From assembly GCA_017311185.1 (NCBI GenBank), contig JAESUZ010000443.1:799867-863866 (forward strand): a stretch of DNA of 64,000 nucleotides. Reading direction: 5' to 3'. This document shows, piece by piece, positions 1-12,667 of this stretch (positions within the stretch are counted from its first letter, which is position 1; the number at the start of each line of letters is the position of its first letter). Origin of the DNA: Proteles cristata cristata. Its lineage: Eukaryota; Chordata; Mammalia; Carnivora; Hyaenidae. The notes under the pieces were generated by a model. The model was not told the origin of the DNA and searched no databases. It worked only from the letters and a program-made list of their open reading frames with translations. The translations under genes were made by a program, and so were the position numbers.

Positions 1-2560
1 AATCATAATCTATACAAATAAGACAAAGCTCAATAATTCCATTCACTGAACAGGTATTTAGTAAATTATGCCACAAATCAATAATTTACTAAAGATGTTT
101 TAGAACCATCGTAAATTCTTTCAAACTTTTCTTAGAGTTCTGCAGGAAAACTATAAGTTATGCCATCATCCTAATGACAGCTAAGATTTAAAGGTACAAA
201 TCTTAACAGAAAAATGTCTAAGAATGTTTGAGTTTTATTTCATGATGTCAGAACAAATACTTTTCTAGTATTGTCTCATAATATAAAACAGCTTGTTTAG
301 ATAATTGTTACTTAAATAGCACCTACACATTTTTAAAGCAAAGAAATAAGTATTGATTAAATCTTTCAAACTACCCTAAACATGATGTTTACCTAAAATA
401 CTCATTACCCACAAGACAGAATAAATGAACCAGCATAGCAGTTACATTAATAGACCATCCCAGACACTGGGTGGGTAAGAAGCTACTTGGCAAATCAACA
501 GAATTACTTTTCCTTCTGAAAATATAGCAGGAGGTGGGGGGATATAAAGGACCCATACGTTACTTTCAGTTTAAATAACTGTAACACATTTATAATGAAA
601 TAAAGATAGCTTTCTAAATATGCTATATGAAAGGCTGGGCAGGACACCCTGTTTTCCAAATATCAGGATCAAATCTATCTAATTTATACATTTTATATTA
701 ATAAGACATATTTAACAAAAAAATTTTTCTCACATTAGCATTATGATTACTATGGATTTTTATGAAGGTAAAATACATTTTTCTGTTACTTAATTCCAGA
801 AGTTCCAATCCTTTTCATAATCTAAAAGGTTAAAAAAAAAAAAGAGAGAATACGAGTTCCTTGAACAATTATCTGTCTCATGTGAGAGACAATGATTTTA
901 TTACATTTCCTAAAATGATCTGTCACTAAAACTATTTGTTAATGCTTTATTTAATGTGGCATGAAGTCTAAGAAATCCAGATTTAATCAATAAAGTAAAT
1001 AACCAGTGTTCTGACAAAGAACTTTAAAAGTTGTTATTATTACTAACATTTCGTAATATTATGACAGTGGTAAAATTAAAATTTAAAAACCAGCAATTTA
1101 TGGGCAGGAATGGCTAGAGAACCAGCGTTATGTAAGCAAAGCCTGAAGAACTGAAGAATCAAAATACGGATGGTCAGTGGCTCCCAGGTCTTAAATAGAA
1201 CTGACTTTCAGAAGGTACAGAAAAGGGTGCTGATTCAAACGAACTTATTACTGAATCAGTTTGCCGTGAGACAGGAATCCAGCAGGAAAGCTCTAGATAG
1301 GTGAGGTACCTTCGTGTAGGAAAACTGGTCCCTGCCCAGCAGGACCCAAATAAGAGTTAAAGGTTAAGGATTACCTGGACGTTTCACATGAAATATTCCT
1401 ACTAGAAATAATTAACACCTCTGAGCTACTGTAAATAAGCACTCTCCTTCTTATAAACCAAGCAACACTTTACTGCCCTTTCTCCCAAACTGTGAGGATT
1501 GGTAAGAGCACACCATTTCAAAATCTTTTTTGGCCTCCTGTATTTTACAATCATGTCACGGAGTTGAATGAAAGACCCAGTACAATCATGGTTTTAACTA
1601 CTTAAGACATTATCACTACCTACTGGGCAAGACTCAAACTCAACCAGGGAAGCACCAGGCTACAAGTAGGGTAATGGATTTCCTGCTGAATATCTCACCA
1701 ATTGCCACTCCTTAAATAAGAATGAGAAAGGTTAATTATTGTTCTTGTTAAAATAATTCCGTGGACCAGGACGAAGATAGTGAATCCGTTATTATCCTTC
1801 CAAATGTGTAGAAGACTAAACGTCTACAGTCCCTAGTCATCCAAGCCACCATGCCGGAGTCAGACAAGCTGCATTCTACAACCTTCTTCCAACTAAACAT
1901 AAGGTACTGAGCTACTATCACTGTTCTCCAAAACAATAAAAAGTAAATAAATAAAAGTTTTTACTTTCATTTAGCGGCCACTTAAGATTTATAAAAGGTT
2001 CGTTTTTCCCTTTCATTCTCAACTTAAGTACTCATAGAGCATACTTTCTTTATCGCAGGTTGCCAATTTTTGGTACAGTAAAAATCCCATCAAGCTGCAC
2101 TTACATGATGTGACAATTAACTTTTAATGATGGATAAAAGAGGTAGATGCATAAAGTCATTCTGCATTCTATTACTGCACCTATGTAATAAAAGAAAGCT
2201 CCTTTATAAAGGTCAGAAAATTTTCTTCTTTAATCAGAACTCTTAAAAGACAGACGAACTTTGAAAATGTATTAGATTGCATGGGCCAAGGAATGTGTAA
2301 TACAGAGCCTTCTGTAGTGCACTGCAGAAATAAAGAAACGTCTCCACTATCCAGTCTTTTCATTCCATTTCAAGCATGGAAAAAATAGCATAAAAAATAA
2401 TGGTTTCCTAAATAACGAGCATTTTATACTCAGGTCCTGTATTTACAGATTTCTAGATTTGATGTGATATCTTAATATCTGATATCTAAACACATGATCT
2501 CCCTGGATAGAATTGCCTGCAGGGTCTCTGTGTACAGCTGGGTGAGTTGTGCTATGTACA

Positions 2561-2577
2561 ACCCTAGGGGGCGCCAC
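2561..2577 (+). promoter_or_regulatory. CTCF-like motif
   Basis: The sequence accctagggggcgccac closely resembles the CTCF core (CCANNAGGGGGCGC type). It is an isolated GC-rich word in AT-rich DNA. A motif match alone does not show occupancy, and the stretch could belong to an old repeat that I do not recognise. Confidence 0.3.
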
Positions 2578-4189
2578 TTACACCAGAGACCACAGATCTA
2601 CGTATTAGGACAATTTCCTGTCAGAAGGCAATAAAGTGTCTTGTCCTAAGAAAATCAATCTATTGTTACGATTTTTCAACATCTAGAACTAGGATCTCAA
2701 GAAAAGGGTGCCATTTTTTTCTAACTTTCTAACACAAAGAAGCAAAATAGGCCAGCAGCTTCCGGGACTACCTGACTCTTATTCTCTAGAAGGTCAGGGT
2801 TAGAGAATGACCACTCCCCAAGGTGATCTCCCAGAAGCAGAGCTCTGATAAGGCAGACCAGGCTTCCTCCCTGAACTGCAGAGCAGAAGTTAATTTCTCC
2901 CAAATGAAACTTAAAAATACAACCTTGAAAATATCATTCAGGGTCCTAACTCACTTATGTTTAGTCCACATACATTTGAGTGGATTCGGTCAGTTACAAG
3001 GTATGTGGTCATTGTGTTTTAGTATAGCAGTTTCTGAACAAGGCCACCATGAGGCGTCCCACGACACAAATCAGCTAAATCACTTACAACCAAATCTGCT
3101 GTGATTTTACAAACTTCTTTCTCCTAATCAACAGCTATGAGCAGTTTATATTTTCATGGATAGAACAAAAGCTAACAGCCCTAGAATAACTTTAAAGGTC
3201 CTTTTTCCTAAAATGAGGATGAGCTGCTGTTAATGCTGGGATGGTTTTTCCTAAGACCACACTGTAATAAACTTACGGCATTTGATAAACTGGCATGCCA
3301 TTTAACAATGTGTTATTGTTTTGCAAATTCTTCCTCTGTTTTCAGGACACAGGGAGCTGCACCAAAGCCATGTTTCAGTTTATTATCTATTAACTACCAA
3401 AATTATGTTATGCTATTAAATACATTAGAAGTCAACTACGAAGATAATAAAATTATTTCAAAGTTAATATGTATAAGGCATTATGTATAGCTTTATGCTA
3501 ACAGTAAATAACTTTTTTAGTTCTTTATTCTTTTCTTACCATTTACATAAACAACAACACAAAGAACAGCCACATATTCCTGCTGTGAAAAGGTGCCATC
3601 AATTGACTAACAGTATTTTCTATATCATTCCAGTGCTAAACAGATTTTCTAGAGCAAAACACCACACAAAGCAGTCTTAACGTTTTGATTCCAGTTCTGC
3701 CACTCACATGGCCGAGGTCCTAGATCTCTGAGGTGCTTTGCTTCCTTCGAATTTAAAATGATGGAGTAGACTACTCTAAGGTCATTCACAATACCCCTTT
3801 TAGAGCCAACATTCTATCATTCTCTTCGGATTTAAGTTATCTGAATTCCAAAACTTGTTTTCTTTTCTATGTGGTGGCACAATGTTTATTTAAAAAATAA
3901 ATTCAGGTATTTCATTGCTTAGAATACTGTTTAATAATACAAATTTTTTAAACTGTAGAAGTTTACCATATGCTTAGAATGACTCAAGAAATAGTTATTC
4001 ACAAGCAAGTCTGTTTATGGCAATCTGTGTGACAGTGTAGGAACACAGAGAGAAAAGGTACTTTTATCCTGAGCCACAACCTCAGCATTACAACTTACTA
4101 GGACTCAAGACAGGTACATGGCGCTATAGACTGGCACAAATGCCACGCAGGCAGCACAAGAGGCAGTGTGGCAGTGGGACGGAGTGAGT

Positions 4190-4370
4190 AGGAGAGTGGC
4201 CTCCTCAGACAGAATGAACTGGAATGGAATGCCAGCTCCACCACTTACCGGAAAAATGACCTTGGGCAAGCTGCCTAGCTTCTGACACTCAACTCCCTCA
4301 TCTAAAATGGAGATGATAATTATTTCCTCACAGGCTGCTTCGAGGTAAAGAAGGACCCCTGCATTCAACT
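4190..4370 (+). repeat. MIR-like SINE relic
   Basis: The order ccagctccaccacttac, gaccttgggcaagctgcc, ctcatctaaaatgg follows the MIR core (cell-type gene-like layout of an ancient tRNA-derived SINE). It is strongly diverged. Confidence 0.7.
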
Positions 4371-4702
4371 GCTTAAAAACTGAGGGGAAGGAGGAATTCC
4401 GCCTAAATACCCTCATGACTTTTATTTCCATACTCTATTTTAAATGGAAAGCCAAGCTAAAGAAAATAAAGTTCTCAGTTATTAACTCCTTCCCTCTTAA
4501 TATGCCTTCAATAAACACACACTCTGGCCTTTTTTTCAAATTGCAATTCTTTAACAAACCTCTTCTCCAGCCATTAATACTACACCATGCACCAAAGCTA
4601 GTATAAATATTCAAATACAAATTATAAAAAACTGAAGTAAGGGGAATCTATACAAATAAATATTCTAAATAAACTCCTTTTGTGTCAGAACTTAAATCTT
4701 TT

Positions 4703-4902
4703 AAATGTTTATTTTTGAGAGAGAGGGAGAGAAACAGAGACAGAGTGGGGGAGGGCAGAGAGAGAGAGGGAGACAGGATCAGAAGCAGGCTCTGGACTGG
4801 GAGCACAGAGCCCACCTGACTCGGGGTTTGATCTCACCAACCGTGAGATCATGGCCTGAGCCAAAGTAGGATGCTTTAAGGACTGAGCCACAAAGGCGTC
4901 CG
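4703..4902 (-). mobile_element. Can-SINE (felid SINEC type), reverse
   Basis: Reverse-strand copy: reversed tail and GA-rich tract first, head last. Flanked by the direct repeat gaacttaaatcttttaa at 4688 and 4903, a target-site duplication from L1-type retrotransposition. Confidence 0.9.
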
Positions 4903-5487
4903 AGAACTTAAATCTTTTAAGTAAAAATGTTCCGGAACTCTAACACAATCAATCTACCACAGTAAAATAATTAGTGGGCCTCTTTACTCTTGGGGAACTT
5001 TGAGATAAGGTCCTAACAAAAAAACTTTTCCACTATGTAAAATATTAATTGAATAATTGATCTTGTAGTAATTTTTGAATAGAAAGATCTTCTCTTTTAT
5101 AGTTGGCAGCGGTGCTACATTGAATTCTCTAACTGGCCTGTGAAGCATTCCTTTCCTAGAGTGCCAAATTTAAATGCCTTTTAAAGTTAAAAAGAAAAAA
5201 ATCCTCAACACTTACCTCCACTTCTTTGAAAACACCAGTTGATTTCAAATTATAATATGAATACGTTCCAGAAGTGGGTGTAGCTTAGATATCCAGATAT
5301 CAATTCATATTTTCTAATTAGTTTTCTTATAATTTCAGAAATAAATCTCGCAGGAAAAAAATGGCCCTGATATATAATCCAAATCTCACTTAGGAATCCT
5401 AATACATATTTCAAAGCACATTCTTTGTCAGTGTGTGGTCCCTATACATTTAATTTTCCATCACAAGCTGTAAAAAAGGTATTGTAA

Positions 5488-5703
5488 GGGGCGCCTGGGT
5501 GGCTTAGTCGGTTAAGCGTCCGACTTTCGCTTGGGTCATGATCTCACGGTTCGTGGGTTCGAGCCCTGCGTCGGGCTCTGTGCTGACTGCCAGCTCAGAG
5601 CCTGGAGCCTATTTCAGTCTGTGACTCCCTCTCTCTCTGACCCTCCCCTGCTCACGCTGTCTCTCTCTCTCTCCTAGAAATAAATAAAACATTAAAAAAA
5701 AAA
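5488..5703 (+). mobile_element. Can-SINE, young felid subfamily
   Basis: Head ggggcgcctgggtggctta, B-box-like ggttcgagcc, TC tract, then aaataaataaaac and an A-tail. Target-site duplication aaaggtattgt at 5475 and 5701. It carries the gctgactgccagctcag variant shared by the youngest-looking copies in this window. Confidence 0.95.
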
Positions 5704-5934
5704 GGTATTGTCAAATGGACAGTCGTTCCACATGTTCCGAGAACACTTATTTAAATACACAGATTTAAGTACATGATAAATTTAAGGCCCATTTCACTAA
5801 TTAAACAACCATGTTGTCTATACCACTGTTATTCCCTTTACTCACAGTTACTTTTCAGGTTGAAAATAAGGAAAAGAAAATAATAAATCTTAGTTGAAAG
5901 AAAATAAATTCTGCTCTGCACAGTGGACAGGTCT

Positions 5935-6085
5935 CTGGAGGAGTGGCCTGAATACGGGCTTCTGTTCTTAGGGGAGCCACTGAAAACTGAGTGGCCTGGG
6001 CTAGGCCCAGGGTCACTTGATCCAGGCTGCTTCCTCATCTGTAAAATGGGAATAAAGTATCCTACCATCTACCTCAGAGTAAGTA
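5935..6085 (+). repeat. MIR-like relic
   Basis: The segment cctcatctgtaaaatggg followed by ctacctcagagtaagtaag matches the 3' half of a MIR; the 5' half is poorly preserved. Confidence 0.45.
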
Positions 6086-6736
6086 AGAGGTCAGTGAAAT
6101 CACAGTGTAAACTCTAGATTGCAGTAGCAAGTACAGGACCTATTTTACAGTTATTGGGTCTTTAATGGTAACAGCCTTGCAATGAAGAAAGATTTGATGA
6201 CTTAATGAGGAAAAGGATGAGAACAAAAAGTTCTAAACTGTTTAAGCCTTTATTTGGAGACCATGCTACAGACACAGGAGGGCTCTCTGAAGAAATGTTT
6301 ATCCACCTCTAGGAAGCAAGGGCCACTAAACTGTTTTGTAAGGGCAAAGGGGAACTTCTATGTTTATTGCAAGGCATCAGAAATGGAAATTAAAGCATAG
6401 TAATTTATTGTGTAGATTTAAAATTGCTTTAAATAAACATGTCCCAGATGATATTAAACTGTCGAAGGACCAGAGGGTACCTGCCTTGACTGGTGTGGCA
6501 GAGCCAAAAAAGGATGCCTTCACTGGGCCAGCTTCTTGCCAAGGAGGAAATGACTGCTCTCCCCACTCAGACAATGCTAAATAAAAAGCATGACAGGTTT
6601 ATTTTATGACCACAAAACTGGAATTTTTACCACCTTTCAATGCGATAAATTCAAATTTTCTAAATAACAGAATTCCAAAAGGGAGAAACAAAATGCAAAT
6701 CACTTTATTTTATTTGTAAATAAACTCAGTACTAAT

Positions 6737-6959
6737 TAAAAAAATTTTTTTTATGTTTGCTTATTTTTGAGAGAGAGAGAGAGAGACAGAGCATGAGCAG
6801 AGGAAGGATAGAGGGAGAGGGAGACATAGAATCTGAAGCAGGCTCCAGGCTCTGAGCTGTCAGCACAGAGCCTGATGCGGGGCTTGAACTCACAAATCGC
6901 GAGATCATGACCTGGGCCGAAGCCGAACACTTAGCCAACTTAGTCACGCAAGCGCTCCA
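6737..6959 (-). mobile_element. Can-SINE, reverse
   Basis: Reverse copy with GA tract and the word agcacagagcctgatgcggg. The flanks tcagtactaatt (6726) and tcagcactaatt (6962) form a one-mismatch target-site duplication. Confidence 0.9.
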
Positions 6960-7069
6960 TTTTCAGCACTAATTCTAAAAGTATACATTGGGGTGATCTA
7001 TGACATATCCCAGCTTTAGTGATGGGGGTAGAAGGAGTGGGATAATAGCATGTAAGAAATAATTCTATT

Positions 7070-7270
7070 GGGGGCACCTGTGTGACTCAGCCGGTTAAGC
7101 ATCCAACTCTTGATTTCGGTTCAGGTCATGACCTCACTATTTGTGACATCAAGCCCCATGTCAAGCTCCATGCTGACAGCGCAGAATCTGCTTGGGATTC
7201 TCTCTCTTTCTGCCCCTTCCCCACTCATGCTCTCTCTCCCCCAAAATAAATAAACTTAAAAAGAAAAAGA
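7070..7270 (+). mobile_element. Can-SINE
   Basis: Head gggggcacctgtgtgactca, TC-rich middle, tail ccaaaataaataaac. Imperfect flanking repeat agaaataattctat / gaaagaattctat. Confidence 0.9.
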
Positions 7271-7879
7271 AAGAATTCTATCATAAACTCCATTTTCTTT
7301 CTTAATAATATGTCAGTAACATGTTAAAAATGTCATTTAAATGAACTAAATGTGATCTGGTAGTTGTCACCAGAGCACACCTCTGTGCAGGCCACACTAC
7401 CAAGGCTTAAAACATATCTGTGTATGAGGTAAACCCAGAATCGCTGGCTTTGCTTCAACTGGGGCAGGAGTCATTTACAGGCCTCTAATCTTGATGCTGA
7501 CCCATTCTCAAAGGCTCAGAGCCTCTCATATCCAGCACACAGATGGTATAAAACAGAGTGATTCAATAAAAATTAACCACTTACCAGCTATGTCCTAGAT
7601 GCCATGGACAGACAGGAGTAAAAGCCACATTTTAATGCTTACGAAGGTCATAGTTTTTGCTTTCAGGTCTGAGGCCACCAAAGCCATTCCTCAGAGTTGT
7701 TCTTATGAACATTGTGCCCTCCTCAGGGGCTGTGCCCCTTCTGCCTCCCTATATGTAGTCCATCTCCATACTCTTCCCTGCTGAAGGGGCCTCCTGGAAC
7801 GTAACCTTTTCATGCCAGCAGATCTAGAGACTCTGCCAGACCCCTCATGCTGAGCCACATGCTTGTCCACCCCTGTACT

Positions 7880-8130
7880 TGGTCAACTAGTATTTATTTA
7901 GTCCCTACTATGTAGCAAGAACTTTTATCCGTACAAGAGATGCAGCAATGAACAGAAATGGTTTCTATTTTTACCAGATCCCTCATGCTGAGCTAGACTG
8001 TCATCCCTACCAACCAGCCTAATTCTGTTTATTCATTCAACAGTATTTACTGAGCGCTAGCATGTTCTAGGGGTTGAGGATACAGAAGTGAGCGAATCAA
8101 GATCATGATCTCAGAGAATTTAACCTAAAT
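7880..8130. repeat. L2-like LINE relics
   Basis: Two segments (tagtatttatttagtccctac near 7890 and attcattcaacagtattt near 8030) carry the familiar L2 3'-end wording with gatgcagcaatgaacag. Diverged and fragmentary. Confidence 0.5.
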
Positions 8131-8969
8131 TTGAGGTGACACTGCCAATTTTAACCAACAGTCTCTAAAGAGGGGTTCCTGACCTCCAACAGATGAGCAA
8201 GACAAAGTCTACTGAGTAGGTAATACTGGCATTTTCCTTTATGTTCATCTTGTTTTTGTTTTACTTCTAAGCTATCTGTATTTTTAAAATACAGACTATA
8301 TGAATAACCCAGTAAATATAATTTATAAATAAATGTACACATTGCAAGGATACATGCTCAGATTCCTTTGCAGAGGGGAAACAGCATTTTTAAAATCCAT
8401 AGGCCACTAGTGGGCTTGACTGATGACACACTGAGAGTGAACTGTCTGGCCAAGGTGGGATTAGCCTAGGTGTTGTCCACTAGATTAATCTCTCTGAGAG
8501 ACTCAAATAAGCATTTTGCAAGGATGTCTAAACATTAAGCTATACAACCAAAGTTCCAGATCCATCTCAACTTCTCCTCCCTAATCAACTCCTACTGCCT
8601 AGACTCTCCCATCACTGCATGCCATACACAGTGTAGCATCCTTATTAGTCATTCACATTTGGGATGTGTTTGTCGGAAACATCCTGAGGCCAAAGTGATT
8701 ATCCCTTTATTCTGCAAACCCCAGAATTCCTACATATTATGGGTAACTCAATAAATACTTGTTGCAAAAAACAATGACAATTCAATATATAGATCCCAGA
8801 ATTACCAAACAGATATGGTAGAGAACAATTCTTTGATTGCTTTTCTTCATAAAATGATTAGTACTTCACTCCTTTATGCACCCCCATGTATATTTTACAG
8901 ATCATTGATTACTTATATAGGGACCTGGGAATAGTAAAACTTGTTCAATCTGTAAAATCAGTAGCCACA

Positions 8970-9189
8970 GGGGCGCCTGGGTGGCTTAGTCGGTTAAGCG
9001 TCCGACTTTCGCTTAGGTCATGATCTCGCGGTTCGTGGGTTCGAGTCCCGCGTCGGGCTCTGTGCTGACTGCCAGGTCAGAGCCTGGAGCCTGTTTCAGT
9101 CTGTGACTCTCTCTCCCTCTGACCCTCCCCTGCTCACACTGTCTCTCTCTCTCTCTCCTAAAAATAAATAAAACATTTAAAAAAAAAAA
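8970..9189 (+). mobile_element. Can-SINE, young felid subfamily
   Basis: Near-consensus copy with intact A- and B-box-like words. Perfect target-site duplication aaaatcagtagccaca at 8954 and after the A-tail at 9187. The long identical duplication and clean tail suggest a recent insertion. Confidence 0.95.
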
Positions 9190-9687
9190 TCAGTAGCCAC
9201 AACTAACTGAAGATCAATTAGAACACTCTGAGATTATAGTTTCTCAATAAAAATATACTGTTTTGAAAAACTGATTAAGTCAAAACTTTTCAAGGAAAAC
9301 ATCTTTAATGAAGTTCCAATTGTCCAAATTCTTAAGACCTATATATTAGATTTTAAGGTCATTTAGCTGTATTTGAAATATGACATATACAGTTACATTA
9401 AAATGACATATACAGTTACATTAAAAAATTAAAGTAAAGGAAATTCACTTCCTAACAACTGACTCATGATCATAATTCCTTATGCAGTACACCCATCACT
9501 GTAGGTGAGATCAGGTCCTCACACATATAACTCCGTCCCCACCTGTGATCCCATTCTTAAAAACTTTTCAACCAGAAGAAATTTTGTATGGATTTGCCTT
9601 ATTCCTGCAGAGACTATATGTGAAAAATTATTAAAATAAAACAAAGCTCTGGGCTGAGAACAAATCTGAGCATGTTCTCTGGGACTA

Positions 9688-9938
9688 CAGCTGACCCTTG
9701 AACACAGGTTTGAATTGCACAGGTCCACCTATACACAGATTTTTTACAGTACTGGACTGTCAATGTATTTTTCATTTTCTTACAATACACATACAATATG
9801 TGCTAATTGTTATCAGTGAGGCTTCTGGTCAACAGTAAGCTATTAGTAGGTTGTTTTGGGATAGTCAAAAGTTATACTCAGATTTTTGTCTGCACAGGCA
9901 TCAGCACCACTAACCCCCGTGTTATTCAAGGGCCAACT
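9688..9938 (+). mobile_element. Tigger-like nonautonomous DNA transposon
   Basis: Starts cagctgacccttgaacac after a TA dinucleotide and ends gtgttattcaagggccaac, which reads as the inverted start. Terminal inverted repeats and a TA target fit the TcMar-Tigger group. No transposase is encoded. A longer sibling lies at 18.76-19.12 kb. Confidence 0.75.
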
Positions 9939-10562
9939 AAATATTGGCAGTAAGTGAGATGAGAGCGCATATCCATATACAAAACTTACAAAGAAGACCA
10001 TTATTACCACAAGGGCTGGTAAATAATGAGATCTGAGCAGTTGTACTTCCATGATGCCAAACAGACAGAGAACAGAAGAAAGACTCACAAGTTACTATTC
10101 TGTGTGTCTCTGTTCCTCTTTGCTGCTTTAATGTAAACATTAGGGTCATTTTAATGTTGTGAGCCTATGAAGAAATATTTTCCCAGATGAGCTTCTTCTT
10201 TACAAATGCCTTTGTTTGGTATTAAAGCATCTGGAACACTGAGCAGACAGAATATTTATTTCAGAAACAAAGTTTTAATCTAAACTGGGATGATATTGTG
10301 AAATGACCCATCAAAAGAGGACCAAAAATAAAAATAGGTGAAAATGCATACAATTCTGAGGTGTAATGGACACAAAAGTCATGATTAAGGAGTGATATTG
10401 AAGGTTTGATCAAGTCAAAGGGGACTCCACAGACCAGATCTAGATTACCAAGCATAAAAAGAAAGGGATCCAAGAAAGCCAAACTCATAGGTACCCTCCA
10501 GGCCATGGTTTACTAAACCGCAAGAGAAACTGCAGTTGTAAACATAGGCTGAAAACACACTA

Positions 10563-10744
10563 GGGGCACCTATGTGGTTCAGTTGGTTGACCTTCGCCTC
10601 TTGATTTTGGCTCAGGTCATGATCTCACAGTTTGTGGGACTGAGCCCAGTGCCAGGCTCTGGGTTGACAGTGTGGAACCTGCTTGAGATTCTCTCTCTGC
10701 CCCTCTTCTGCTCACTCTCTCTCAAAATAAACAAACTTAAAAAA

Positions 10745-10746
<2 letters not shown>
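10563..10746 (+). mobile_element. Can-SINE with expanded A-tail
   Basis: Head ggggcacctatgtggttcag, TC tract, tail ctctcaaaataaacaaac. The tail has grown into the GAAA microsatellite that follows. Confidence 0.9.

Positions 10747-10803
<57 letters not shown>
10744..10803 (+). repeat. (GAAA)n microsatellite
   Basis: About 14 GAAA units directly follow the SINE A-tail, showing tail-seeded microsatellite birth. Probably length-polymorphic. Confidence 0.97.
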
Positions 10804-12265
10804 GAAACATACTGGAAAATCTGAACACTGATTGATGGAAAAACTTGACACCACTTTTAATTTGTAAACTCTCACGGATATAAAAGCACATTTTTCTCTC
10901 TTTAGAATCTTATTTTGTGTTTAATAGGTGGGCTACAGATCTTATTAATATACTCCTAACTAGTAAAATAAGTCTTAGCTATAGTAGTTTATAGTATTTT
11001 TATTGGCATGTATTTGGACTCCTAGTTTGGATGTCTAGTTCAAACTTACTCCATGGAAGGTGCTTTTAACATGATTCGGAATCCTCAACTATTTCCTTTC
11101 ACTTCAAAAGTGTTGTCATTCCAGATTGTAACATTAATAGAAATAAATTAAAAAATGAAAAATAATTTAAAAGGAAGTCCAAGGCACTCAAGACTGAAAC
11201 TTAACTTTCTAATATAAATTGAAAGCTTTAACAAAAAAACAAAAAGTCGTTTGCCTTTTAAAAACAGACCAAAAGACAAAATGATGCACTAATATTTAAA
11301 TAAAAGCCAAATGAAGGTTAGAGGTCAAATTTTTTAACAAATACTCCAGTGCTTGGACCAAATTAGTTTTATAGCCTCAATAACAATTAGGACAAACACT
11401 GTAACAAGCAAGAGACTCCCCCCATATTTCAATGTTCAACTTCTATGTTGGAATTAGCTAGTTTTTCAGGGTATTTAATCCAATACTATTTTATGCAATG
11501 TCTGTTAAAACAATTAACACAGGATAACTTATATGATAGATATTTACATCTACTGCATGTGCTTTAAAGACAGAGCTATTCCATATTCATCTTTATATCT
11601 TCAAAGTAGAAGTCTGAATGAATACATCACAGGCACTCTATCCATGAACAGCAAATTAAACTGATAGTTGTTTTGCTACCTGAATCTCACCAATCTTGAT
11701 CAAATTACTTAGTGTGCAAAATGTTTTTTTGAACATGACCTAAGAAAACAAGTAGAAAGAATGGTGTCAAATGCCAGAAAACCCACCTACTTGAATGAGA
11801 ACAGTATAGAAGTATTGATGTGGGGGAGGGGAATGAAACACAAGAAATGGAAGTCTACCACTTCTGATAAAGTATCACGTGGCTAAAATAATTCAAGAGC
11901 ACATTCTTAGTAAGATTATCTATGACAAAAATTACCATGCCAAAATAGGTAAGTATCCTCTTTACATGTTTCACAGATCAGGCAAAAAGAGAAGTCAGTA
12001 AAAAAACAACAAAGAATGACAAACTTTTTATCTTCCATATCAGTATATCTCTGATTTTGCTGAATTTGCAAAAATAAAAGAATTTTATTAATTTCAGATG
12101 AATAAGGCTCTTAGTACAAAAAAAGTAATGTTATTTTCTAAATGATTTGCTTCTTGTATACAAACATGTAATTTATAAAATCTCTACTTAATCACAGGAG
12201 AAATAAGTTTCTTAGGTAAAAATAAATCAAAGCACCCATAAGCCAGTTCAAAAAAGGACAACATT

Positions 12266-12476
12266 TGGGGCACCTGGGTGGCTAAGGCAGTTAAGCACCA
12301 GTCATGGCTCAGGTCATGATCTCGCGGCTCATGAGGTTGAACCCTGTGTCGGGCTCTATCCTTATAGAGGATAGAGCTCAGAGTTTGAAGCCTGTTTTCA
12401 ATTCTATGTCTCCTCCTCTCTGCCCTCCCTGACTCACGCTCTCTCTGTCTCTCAAAAATAAACATAAAATAAAAAA
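12266..12476 (+). mobile_element. Can-SINE
   Basis: Head ggggcacctgggtggctaag, B-box-like aggttgaaccc, TC tract and ctctcaaaaataaacat tail. Loose flanking repeat aaaaaggacaacattt / aaaaagaggataacttt. Confidence 0.9.
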
Positions 12477-12667
12477 GAGGATAACTTTTGACTAACCCTA
12501 TATCTAATTCTTGTTTGATCAGTTACTCTGAAAGAATAAAGTCCACGAATGCACCTAATTTTTCTACTCATTTGAACTTATTTTCAAAACAAATGACAGA
12601 AAACTATTTTATAGCACCATCCATGTTATATTGGTAAATTCCTTTAATAAAATATATTCACCAATTA

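Larger units (their letters stand above)
1..4687. other. AT-rich, repeat-poor noncoding stretch
   Basis: No SINE, L1 or other young repeat is recognisable here except a MIR-like relic near 4.2-4.4 kb. The short open frames (60-108 codons) show no domain, are not flanked by convincing splice sites and look like chance frames. Given the minus-strand promoter at 28.2 kb, this could be intron or 3' flank of that unit, but nothing in the sequence proves it. Confidence 0.5.

Noticed and set aside
4709..4891. Open frames of 60-90 codons reading like MAQSLKHPTLAQ (also at 6,732, 39,682, 41,715, 62,033)
   Set aside because: They are translations of Can-SINEs. The same peptide-like pattern recurs wherever a SINE occurs, so they are not genes.
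5488..5560. tRNA-like heads with A- and B-box words
   Set aside because: They belong to SINEs. No copy folds into an intact tRNA followed by a T-run terminator, so no tRNA gene is called.
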